Below, piece by piece: positions 1-5,731 of a stretch of 5,731 bases of DNA (the stretch's first letter is position 1; each line of letters begins with the position of its first letter). The stretch is taken from assembly GCA_004298605.1 (NCBI GenBank), contig SCPW01000433.1, positions 1 through 5,731 on the forward strand. Direction: 5' to 3'. The notes beneath the pieces were generated by a model that worked only from the letters and a program-made list of their open reading frames with translations, was not told the DNA's origin and did not search any database. Source of the stretch: Gallionella sp. (GTDB lineage Bacteria; Pseudomonadota; Gammaproteobacteria; Burkholderiales; Gallionellaceae). A program made the position numbers and the translations under genes.

Positions 1-666
1 CACGATCATTTCGCGTATGTGGGTGTGTTGCATGATGATGGATTTCAGCTTGTTCGCAACCGGCAGGAACAGCAGGTTCGCCAGGGCCACGCCGTAAACC
101 GTCGCGACGAACGCCACGGCGATGCCGCCGCCCAATTTGCCCGGCTCGTTGAGGTTCTGCATGACGTGCATCAGACCCAATACCGCGCCGATGATGCCGA
201 TGGTGGGAGAGTACCCGGCAGCCGCTTCCCATACGCGCGCCGACTGCCAGCGCAACTGTTCCCAGGAATGGATGTCCACTTCCAGCACTTCGCGGATTTT
301 TTCGGCGCTGCTGCCATCCACCAGGAGTTGCAGCCCTTTCTTCAGGAAAGGGTCGGTCACGGTGGCCATGCGCCCTTCCAGTGCCAGTATCCCTTCCTTG
401 CGTGCCAGCACGCTCCATCCGGTCAGTTGCCTGATAAGCTCACGACCGGGCGGCTCCGGCGTCACGAACGCCCAGCGCCCCATCCTGATCGCCGTGACGA
501 ATACGTTGGCCGGGCACTGCACCATCACCGCACCGAGCGTGCCGCCGAACACGATCAGGAACGCCGCGCCCTGAAACAGGATGGAAAGATCGCCGCCCCC
601 CAGCAACTGCCCGGACAGGATTCCGGTCAGGCCGATCACCAGACCCAGCAGCGTCAGTTTGTCCAT
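1..666 (-). CDS. motC: Flagellar motor stator protein, MotA/MotC family (C-terminus cut by window edge)
   Basis: This is a stator subunit of the flagellar motor in the inner membrane. With a MotB/MotD partner it forms the ion channel whose flow drives rotation. The frame is open for 222 codons from ATG at 666 to the window edge; homologues have about 245 residues, so roughly 25 are missing. Hydrophobic segments lie near residues 5-22, 31-50, 150-170 and 183-204, the four-helix MotA layout. The third contains PTIGIIGAVLGL, with the conserved channel proline at 154. The cytoplasmic loop carries ARKEGILALEG (88-98), whose Arg89 and Glu97 probably match the rotor-contacting Arg90 and Glu98 of E. 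coli MotA. GIAVAFVATVYGVALANLL (181-199) is typical of the MotC branch, and as I recall it the protein closely resembles Pseudomonas MotC. The ATG overlaps the fliA stop codon (TGATG). A motB/motD gene probably follows outside the window. Calling it motC rather than motA rests on remembered similarity. Confidence 0.93.
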   Translation of the reverse strand, partial: MDKLTLLGLVIGLTGILSGQLLGGGDLSILFQGAAFLIVFGGTLGAVMVQCPANVFVTAIRMGRWAFVTPEPPGRELIRQLTGWSVLARKEGILALEGRMATVTDPFLKKGLQLLVDGSSAEKIREVLEVDIHSWEQLRWQSARVWEAAAGYSPTIGIIGAVLGLMHVMQNLNEPGKLGGGIAVAFVATVYGVALANLLFLPVANKLKSIIMQHTHIREMIV

Positions 667-1376
667 CAGTAGCCTTTCATCCAACTGCGCAAGCGCGCCA
701 CCGCCTGGCTGTGCAACTGCGAAACGCGCGATTCGCTCACGCCCAGCACTTCGCCGATTTCGCGCAGATTCATCTCCTGCTCGTAAATCATGCCCATCAG
801 CATCCGCTCGCGTTCGGGCAGGTTTTCGATCGCGCGGATCAATTCCGCCCTGAAGCGTTCGTCCTCCAGCAGATCCATCGGGTCGGTATCGCTGCCGGAC
901 TCGAACCGCTCGAAAAAATCGCCGTTATCTTCGTCGTGAAAATCCTCGTAATACACCAACTGCGCGCCGCGCGACTCCTGCAGCATCTGCTGGTATTCGG
1001 CGAGGGGCACCTCCAGCTCTTTGGCGATTTCTGTCTCGTTCGGCGGTCGCCCCAGCCGCTGCTGCAGGCGGCTGACCGCCGCTTCGATGCGCCGCATGTC
1101 GCGGCGCAGGCTGCGCGGCAGCCAATCCGCTTCGCGCAGCTCGTCCAGCATCGCGCCGCGGATGCGCTGCGACGCGTAGGTCTCGAACTGCGCCCCGTGA
1201 AACTCGTTGTAGCGGCTCGCCGCATCGAGCAGGCCCATCATGCCGGCCTGGATGATGTCATCAATCTGAACGCTGTAGGGCAGCCTGGCCATCATCTGAT
1301 GCGCGATGCGCTTCACAAGCTGGGCATATTCCCGCAGGCATTGGTCTTTGTCGTTTAATCCTGATGCGTTATACAT
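666..1376 (-). CDS. fliA: RNA polymerase sigma factor FliA (sigma-28, flagellar)
   Basis: This is the alternative sigma factor that directs RNA polymerase to late flagellar and chemotaxis promoters; in known systems the anti-sigma factor FlgM holds it until the hook is finished. The 236-residue length is normal for FliA. Region 2 spans about residues 14-85 and includes IDDIIQAGMMGLLDA (38-52) and the promoter-melting and -10 recognition segment FETYASQRIRGAMLDELRE (64-82). Region 3 is about 90-168, with RPPNETEIAKEL at 110-121. Region 4 is about 182-232, with LPERERMLMGMIYEQEM and the helix-turn-helix NLREIGEVLGVSESRVSQLH (203-222). The ATG at 1376 starts 5 bases after the flhG stop codon. 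No clear Shine-Dalgarno sequence precedes it, so expression probably depends on ribosomes finishing flhG. The stop codon overlaps the motC start. The extended acidic stretch EDFHDEDNGDFFERFE (144-159) lies in region 3. Confidence 0.97.
   Translation of the reverse strand: MYNASGLNDKDQCLREYAQLVKRIAHQMMARLPYSVQIDDIIQAGMMGLLDAASRYNEFHGAQFETYASQRIRGAMLDELREADWLPRSLRRDMRRIEAAVSRLQQRLGRPPNETEIAKELEVPLAEYQQMLQESRGAQLVYYEDFHDEDNGDFFERFESGSDTDPMDLLEDERFRAELIRAIENLPERERMLMGMIYEQEMNLREIGEVLGVSESRVSQLHSQAVARLRSWMKGY
673..677 (-). promoter_or_regulatory. Weak ribosome-binding site of motC, inside the end of fliA
   Basis: The minus strand reads AAAGG, then CTACTG, then ATG at 666, a partial Shine-Dalgarno match at 6-base spacing. 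It sits in the codons for Lys-Gly near the FliA C-terminus. With the one-base TGATG overlap it suggests restart of translation after fliA rather than strong independent initiation. Confidence 0.5.
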
Positions 1377-1381
1377 GCCCG

Positions 1382-2407
1382 CTAGTTTACAACGTGCGGC
1401 ATTTCTCTGCTGTGCTGGCGTAGCGGTTGCGGCGTCTGCCCCATCAGGCTTTGGGTGATGGCGCGCGCGCCGCCCCCCGCCTCATCCTGCCGCGCCGGCG
1501 GACGCAATAATTTCTGCGGCAGTTCCAGGTAAGCCCGCGCCGAAACTGCCGCCGGGAAAGCCTCGACTACCGGTCTGCCCAACTGCGTGGCGCGCTTCAG
1601 CCTGTCGTCACGGGGTATGTAGCCCAGATATTCCAGGCGTGCGGCGAGATTGCGCCGCGCCACTTTTTCCATGTTGTCGAACACCGTCATTGCCGCCTGC
1701 CCGCCGACGGCTTTATTCACCAATATCTTGAAATGCAGGCGCGCATTTTCCAGCGCCAGCCGCTTGATCAAGGCGTAGCTTTCGGTGATGCCGCTGGCGG
1801 TGACGTCCACCACCACCAGCAACGCGGCGCCGCTTGCCAGACCCGGTGAAACGGCAGCCAGCCTTTCGGCCCGGCCCAGGACAGGCATCGCCGCATCTAC
1901 CAGCATCACATCTACCTCACTGCTTATTCCGGCTAGCGCGTTTTCCAAGCGTTGCCGCTCGATCCGCTTCATCTGCACCAAGGCGCACATCGCACGCGCG
2001 GCGGGCAACACAGAAAACCCCTTGGCGGCCAGCACCGCTTCGCGCGGCGTGCATTTCCCTTGTGCGACATCCAGTAAATCATATCGGGCAAACAACCCCA
2101 GGCGGCCCTGCAAATTATTGGGCGCAGGATTTTCATCCAGCACCAGCACATCCTTTCCGGAACTCGCCAGTGCGGCGGCAAGATTGATGGTCGCGCTGGT
2201 GCGCCCCACACCGGGTTTGCCGGCCACTATAGCGATCACCTGTGTTTGGTTGCGCACCTCCGACACGTTACTGGCGTAGCCAGCCGATTGCGTGAGGAGG
2301 TGCGATGCGGGCACTCCCGCACAAAAAGGCTCCGCCTCACCGTGTCGCGCCCGCACCAGCAACCTGCGCAGCCCTTCGGCCTGGTCCACTCCGCTGTCAG
2401 GGCGCAT
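1382..2407 (-). CDS. flhG: FlhG/FleN-type MinD-like ATPase, flagellar number regulator, with degenerate motifs
   Basis: FlhG proteins are cytoplasmic or membrane-associated P-loop ATPases of the MinD/ParA group that limit flagellar number and stimulate the GTPase FlhF. The start at 2407 is supported by GGAGG six bases upstream and by the N-terminal DQAEGLRRLL (residues 8-17), which matches the DQAxxLR helix known to activate FlhF. The ATPase core runs from about residue 56 to 300. The P-loop reads GKPGVGRTS (63-71): the signature Lys64 is kept, but the usual second glycine is Pro65 and the phosphate-binding lysine is Arg69. The next motif is VLVLDENPA (Asp91), where most FlhG have DAD. The switch II motif is VDAAMP (Asp171), lacking the usual DTAAG glycine. 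NKAV (231-234) and LGYIPRDDRLKRA (261-273) are in the expected places. About 39 residues separate the DQA helix from the core. The tail (304-341) is rich in Pro, Gln and Arg and not recognised. The gene overlaps the flhF end by 11 bases. Identity is firm; ATPase activity is uncertain. Confidence 0.92.
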   Translation of the reverse strand: MRPDSGVDQAEGLRRLLVRARHGEAEPFCAGVPASHLLTQSAGYASNVSEVRNQTQVIAIVAGKPGVGRTSATINLAAALASSGKDVLVLDENPAPNNLQGRLGLFARYDLLDVAQGKCTPREAVLAAKGFSVLPAARAMCALVQMKRIERQRLENALAGISSEVDVMLVDAAMPVLGRAERLAAVSPGLASGAALLVVVDVTASGITESYALIKRLALENARLHFKILVNKAVGGQAAMTVFDNMEKVARRNLAARLEYLGYIPRDDRLKRATQLGRPVVEAFPAAVSARAYLELPQKLLRPPARQDEAGGGARAITQSLMGQTPQPLRQHSREMPHVVN

Positions 2408-3668
2408 AGGACGCCTCCATGCTCGGGGCGTTTTTTACCGGGGTATGCGTTGGTTCTTCCGCAGCATCCGCAAGGAGTGCGCCGGTGGGCGCCCCGCTGC
2501 TGCGCGGCGACCCTTCCGCGGCCATCAGCACCGGGAAATCCAGTTCATGCAAAGTGAACGGGGTTTTTTCTTCCGCCGCCTTGAATGCGCGGTGCAGCAT
2601 GTAATCCGTGCTGGCGGGGTGCAAATCTTCCGGCACGCGCTGGCCGTTGGCCATGTAGTGCATCACCAGGCGGTGGCGCACCGCCACGTCCAGCACCGCA
2701 CCGGGGTTAACCGCTTCGTCCAGCTTGGTAGTGATGCAGCCGACAACCTTGTCGCTGTGATACATCCGCACCACGTCTTCCAGGGTATCGCCGCTGCTGG
2801 CGGCGTTCAACAACAGCAGGCTCTTCACACCGGCCATCCCGAACATCTCGTTCTGATCGCCCACGCGTTCATCGCGCTGCCCCATGCCCACGGTGTCGAT
2901 CAGCACCAGATGTTTGTGGCGCAACGCGGAAAGGGTCAGGCGCAAGTCGTCGGCATCCTTCACCGCATGCACCGCCACACCGAGAATCCTGCCGTAAATC
3001 CTGAGTTGCTCGTAAGCCCCGATCCGGTAGCTGTCTGTCGTCAGCAACGCCACCTTGTCCGCGCCGTAACGCACCACCGCGCGCGCCGCCAGCTTGGCCG
3101 TCGTCGTGGTTTTCCCGACGCCGGTCGGCCCGATCAGCGCATACACGCCGCCTTTGGCGACGATGTCGTCCGCCTCGCCCGCCACGCGCAGATTGTGTTT
3201 CAATACCTGCTTGACCCACTGCTCCCCCCGCGCGCTTCCGGCGGGCATCTTGTCCAGCAACTGGCGCGCCAGCAGCGCGCTGAAACCGGAATTCAGCATC
3301 CTGCGCAGCAAACCCGCACGCTGCGGATCGCGCTGCTGCATCCCCGTCCAGGACAGTGTGGCGAGCTGCTGCTGCAACATGCCCTGCATGGACTTGATCT
3401 CGACGAGAATATCGTTCTCGGCGGATGACGAGGGCTGGGGGCTCAGTGTTTCTCTCCGAACATCTGCCTTCCCGCTCCCCGCCCTCGGCTCCCTGCCACC
3501 CGCCCCCGGATCGGTTAACCGCGCGACCTCCTCATTCGCCAGGGCGATAATTTCCACCCCCTCGCCCACCGTGCGGTTGGACAGGATCACCGCCTCATCG
3601 CCCAGTTCGTTGCGAATATCCCGTAACGCCTGACGTGATGTCGGGGCGATAAATTTTCTGATGTTCAT
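2397..3668 (-). CDS. flhF: Flagellar biosynthesis GTPase FlhF (SRP-type)
   Basis: FlhF is a membrane-associated GTPase related to Ffh and FtsY. It marks the site of new flagella, usually a pole, and its hydrolysis is triggered by FlhG, encoded next door. The 423-residue length is normal. The N-terminal basic domain begins MNIRKFIAPTSRQALRDIR, followed by a variable linker rich in Gly, Pro and Ser (about 53-84). A helical N domain covers about 115-170. The GTPase domain has the P-loop GPTGVGKTTTTAKL (180-193), the SRP-type insertion motif DSYRIGAYEQLRIYG (212-226), the switch motif DTVGMGQRD (258-266), the base-specificity motif TKLDEA (314-319) and the closing motif NGQRVPEDL (341-349). DTVG in place of DTAG is, as I recall, common in FlhF. 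After residue 381 comes an Ala, Pro and Ser-rich tail with no clear motif. The start is supported by AGGAGG six bases upstream. The ATG overlaps the flhA stop codon (ATGA), and the 3' end overlaps flhG. Confidence 0.97.
   Translation of the reverse strand: MNIRKFIAPTSRQALRDIRNELGDEAVILSNRTVGEGVEIIALANEEVARLTDPGAGGREPRAGSGKADVRRETLSPQPSSSAENDILVEIKSMQGMLQQQLATLSWTGMQQRDPQRAGLLRRMLNSGFSALLARQLLDKMPAGSARGEQWVKQVLKHNLRVAGEADDIVAKGGVYALIGPTGVGKTTTTAKLAARAVVRYGADKVALLTTDSYRIGAYEQLRIYGRILGVAVHAVKDADDLRLTLSALRHKHLVLIDTVGMGQRDERVGDQNEMFGMAGVKSLLLLNAASSGDTLEDVVRMYHSDKVVGCITTKLDEAVNPGAVLDVAVRHRLVMHYMANGQRVPEDLHPASTDYMLHRAFKAAEEKTPFTLHELDFPVLMAAEGSPRSSGAPTGALLADAAEEPTHTPVKNAPSMEASYAP
2411..2431 (-). promoter_or_regulatory. 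Possible hairpin covering part of the flhG ribosome-binding site
   Basis: In the mRNA, ACGCC (2431-2427) can pair with GGCGT (2415-2411) across an 11-base loop. The right arm contains the last two bases of the GGAGG site of flhG. A ribosome finishing flhF, whose stop codon is at 2399-2397, would pass through and open the stem. Five base pairs in GC-rich coding sequence can arise by chance, so this is a weak call. It would fit coupling of FlhG synthesis to FlhF synthesis. Confidence 0.25.
2414..2418 (-). promoter_or_regulatory. Ribosome-binding site of flhG, inside the end of flhF
   Basis: The minus strand reads GGAGG, then CGTCCT, then the flhG ATG at 2407, giving 6-base spacing. The site lies within the last codons of flhF and supports the chosen flhG start, which keeps the DQAxxLR helix. 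Its last two bases can pair within the hairpin at 2411-2431. Confidence 0.8.
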
Positions 3669-5731
3669 GCTCTGCCTCCTACCATTGCGGTCACCCGGAT
3701 CGTTTTGAAGTCCGGTACTTCATCGTGCGAAATCACCCTGACGCCCGGCACCGCGCGCTTCAGGAAGCGCGCCAGCAAGTCGCGCAATTGCGTCGGCACC
3801 AGCATCACGGTCGGCAAGCCCATTTGCTCCTGCATCTCGGCGGCGGCGCGGGTCTCGCGCAGCACCGTATCGGCCAACCCCGGCTCGATGCCGATGCCGT
3901 TCTGGCTCGATTGCATTGCCTGTATCAAGATATATTCCAGCTCCTTGTCCATGCCGATCACCTGCAATTCCTGCGCGGATTGGTAGAACTGCTGCACGAT
4001 GGCCGGGCCGAGCGCGACGCGCACCAGCACCGTGAGCTGGTAGGGATCCTGGGTGCGCGGCGCATTTTCCGCCAGAGTTTCCACGATGGTGCGCATATCG
4101 CGGATGTGCATCCCTTCGTCCAGCAGGTTTTGCAGCACTTTCTGAACCGTGCCCAGCGGCAGCGTCTTGGGCACCAGGTCTTCCACCAGCTTGGGCGAAA
4201 CCTTGCCGAGATGGTCGAGCAACTGCTGCACCTCTTGCCGCCCGAGCAATTCTGCGGCGCGCGTACCGAGCAGATGGCTCAGGTGGGTCGCCACGACCGT
4301 ACCGGGATCGACCACTGTGTAACCCATGGCCTGCGCCTGATCGCGCAACACCGGTTCGATCCATACCGCGGGCAGGCCGAAGGCCGGATCGCGCGTTTGC
4401 ATGCCGGCCAGTTCGCCCGCCACGTTGCCCGGGTTGATGGCGAGAAGCAGGTTGGGATACGCCTCGCCGCTGCCGATATCCACGCCCTTGAGGGTGATGC
4501 GGTAGCCGTTCGGGCGCAAGTCCAGATTGTCGCGGATATGCACCGCCGGGGGCAGGAAACCGATGTCCTGGGTGAATTTTTTGCGGATGCCCTTGATGCG
4601 GCGCAACAAGTCGCCGTCCTGCGCCTTGTCCACCAGCGAGATCAGGCGGTAACCGACCTCCAGCCCCAGCACGTCCACTTGCGCGACATCCTCCCAGCCC
4701 GCCTCGGGCGCTTCGGTAACAACCGGTGTCACGGCGGCGGCAGCCTGTTCCAGCTCGGCCGCTTGTTCGCTCTTTTGCGACAGGTAATAAGCCAGCCACC
4801 CCAGCGCGCCGGCCAGCAGCAGAAAGGCGAAGTGCGGCATCCCGGGAATCAGGCCCATCGCGCCTATGATCGCGGCGGTCAGCATGATGACTTGCGGTTG
4901 TTTGAACAACTGCCCGGCCAGTTGCTGGCCGATGTTCTGTTCGCTGGCCACGCGGCTTACCACCAGGCCTGCGGCGGTCGAAATCACCAGTGCGGGAATC
5001 TGCGCCACCAGCCCGTCGCCGATCGTCAGCAAGGTGTAGTATCTGGCGGCAGTGGCGATATCGAGATTGTGCTGCAACACGCCGACAATCAAACCGCCGA
5101 TGATGTTGATCAGCAGAATGATGATGCCCGCCACCGCATCGCCGCGCACAAACTTGCTGGCGCCGTCCATCGCGCCGTAGAAATCCGCTTCCTGCGCAAT
5201 CTCGGCGCGGCGTTTGCGCGCCGCATCCTCACCGATCAGCCCCGCGTTCAGGTCGGCGTCGATTGCCATCTGCTTGCCGGGCATCGCATCCAGAGTAAAG
5301 CGCGCGCCCACTTCGGCGATGCGCCCGGCGCCTTTGGTAATCACCACAAAGTTGATGACCACCAGAATCGCGAACACCACGATGCCGACGGCGTAATTGC
5401 CGCCCACCAGAAAATGGCCGAACGATTCGATCACCTTGCCGGCCGCATCCGGCCCCGTATGCCCCTCCAGCAGCACGACCCGGGTGGAGGCCACGTTCAG
5501 CGACAGCCGCAGCAAAGTGGTAATCAGCAGCACGGTGGGAAACACCGCAAAATCCAGCGCCTTGGTCGTATTCATGCTGACCAGCAGCACCATGACAGAA
5601 ATCGCGATGTTGAAAGTGAACAGGATGTCCAGCAGGAAGGGCGGCAGCGGCAGCACCATCATCGCCAGAACCATCACGATCAGCACCGGCCCGGCCATAC
5701 CGACCAGCCCAGCGCGCCTGATAAAATTTTG
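3665..5731 (-). CDS. flhA: Flagellar export-gate protein FlhA (N-terminus probably cut by window edge)
   Basis: FlhA is the large export-gate component of the flagellar type III secretion system. Its membrane domain helps convert proton motive force into export, and its cytoplasmic domain docks chaperone-substrate complexes. Numbering from the first in-window ATG (5698), hydrophobic helices fill residues 1-306. They include MVLPLPPFLLDILFTFNIA (14-32), LLRLSLNVASTRVVLLEGHT (62-81) and the FHIPEP family signature GARFTLDAMPGKQMAIDADL (131-150). FVRGDA (183-188) carries the conserved acidic residue linked to proton use in Salmonella. A charged and Ala-rich linker (about 307-335) leads to the cytoplasmic domain, with FLPPAVHIRDNLDLRP (381-396) and LGRQEVQQLLDHL (485-497). 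The ATG at 5698 gives 677 residues and starts inside what should be the first helix; E. coli FlhA has about 22 residues before the matching point. The frame stays open for 11 more codons to the edge with no ATG, GTG or TTG, so the true start is probably just outside. The final codons hold the flhF ribosome-binding site. Confidence 0.97.
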   Translation of the reverse strand, partial: QNFIRRAGLVGMAGPVLIVMVLAMMVLPLPPFLLDILFTFNIAISVMVLLVSMNTTKALDFAVFPTVLLITTLLRLSLNVASTRVVLLEGHTGPDAAGKVIESFGHFLVGGNYAVGIVVFAILVVINFVVITKGAGRIAEVGARFTLDAMPGKQMAIDADLNAGLIGEDAARKRRAEIAQEADFYGAMDGASKFVRGDAVAGIIILLINIIGGLIVGVLQHNLDIATAARYYTLLTIGDGLVAQIPALVISTAAGLVVSRVASEQNIGQQLAGQLFKQPQVIMLTAAIIGAMGLIPGMPHFAFLLLAGALGWLAYYLSQKSEQAAELEQAAAAVTPVVTEAPEAGWEDVAQVDVLGLEVGYRLISLVDKAQDGDLLRRIKGIRKKFTQDIGFLPPAVHIRDNLDLRPNGYRITLKGVDIGSGEAYPNLLLAINPGNVAGELAGMQTRDPAFGLPAVWIEPVLRDQAQAMGYTVVDPGTVVATHLSHLLGTRAAELLGRQEVQQLLDHLGKVSPKLVEDLVPKTLPLGTVQKVLQNLLDEGMHIRDMRTIVETLAENAPRTQDPYQLTVLVRVALGPAIVQQFYQSAQELQVIGMDKELEYILIQAMQSSQNGIGIEPGLADTVLRETRAAAEMQEQMGLPTVMLVPTQLRDLLARFLKRAVPGVRVISHDEVPDFKTIRVTAMVGGRA
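3675..3680 (-). promoter_or_regulatory. Ribosome-binding site of flhF, inside the end of flhA
   Basis: The minus strand reads AGGAGG, then CAGAGC, then the flhF ATG: a near-perfect Shine-Dalgarno sequence at 6-base spacing. The same bases encode the last Gly-Gly of FlhA. With the ATGA overlap of the two genes, a ribosome ending on flhA is already placed to restart on flhF. Confidence 0.85.

Noticed and set aside
19..672. A 217-codon open frame on the plus strand opposite the stator gene
   Set aside because: The minus-strand frame encodes a convincing MotC-type protein with four membrane helices. The plus-strand product is rich in Gln, His and Arg and has no motif.
711..1358. A 215-codon open frame on the plus strand opposite fliA
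   Set aside because: fliA has all its sigma regions in the other strand's frame. The antisense product has no domain, and no ribosome-binding site stands out.
2292..3428. A 378-codon open frame on the plus strand opposite flhF and the start of flhG
   Set aside because: It lies antisense to a clear flhF gene, is rich in His, Arg, Gln and Ala as GC-rich shadow frames are, and shows no recognisable domain.
3720..4799. A 359-codon open frame on the minus strand in another frame inside flhA
   Set aside because: The flhA frame has conserved family motifs over the whole region. The alternative product is a Gly/Arg/Ala-rich string typical of a shifted frame.
5721..5731. An AT-rich patch that could be part of a promoter before flhA
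   Set aside because: Only 11 bases are visible, and in frame they read as plausible FlhA N-terminal residues. No -10/-35 pair can be judged.
1..5731. A sigma-28 type promoter or a rho-independent terminator for the operon on the minus strand
   Set aside because: Scanning by eye found no convincing TAAA/GCCGATAA pair and no stem followed by a T run on the minus strand. The genes are packed without room for one.

Overview
This window is a stretch of flagellar genes, all read from the minus strand. From the right edge leftwards the order is flhA, flhF, flhG (a fleN-type gene), fliA, then a motC-type stator gene that runs off the left edge. No stretch over about 5 bases lies between genes, and four of the five genes overlap a neighbour by 1 to 11 bases. 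I found no RNA gene, mobile element, repeat array, CRISPR array or phage sequence.

The sequence is GC-rich (roughly 60% by eye). Placing flhF, flhG and fliA directly behind flhA is typical of polarly flagellated Proteobacteria. A MotC-type stator gene directly after fliA, without the cheYZAB block found there in Pseudomonas, and the style of the proteins suggest a betaproteobacterium, perhaps of the Nitrosomonadales/Gallionellaceae kind. That placement is inference from remembered families, not from a search.

Layout: 3665-5731 is flhA, the export-gate protein of the flagellar type III secretion system, with its first codons probably just outside the window. 2397-3668 is flhF, the SRP-type GTPase that sets where the flagellum is built. 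1382-2407 is flhG, the MinD-like ATPase that limits flagellar number; its nucleotide-binding motifs are unusually degenerate. 666-1376 is fliA, the flagellar sigma factor (sigma-28). 1-666 is most of a MotA/MotC stator subunit.

Together the genes cover export of flagellar parts (FlhA), placement and counting of flagella (FlhF/FlhG), switching to late-gene transcription (FliA) and torque generation (MotC). The close packing, the ATGA and TGATG junctions, and ribosome-binding sites buried in the upstream genes point to one polycistronic message with translational coupling. No promoter or operon terminator is visible, so both probably lie outside the window.

I do not see an undescribed system here. 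The points most worth checking are the altered ATPase motifs of FlhG, a small hairpin over the flhG ribosome-binding site, and the coupling of a stator gene directly to the sigma-28 gene.
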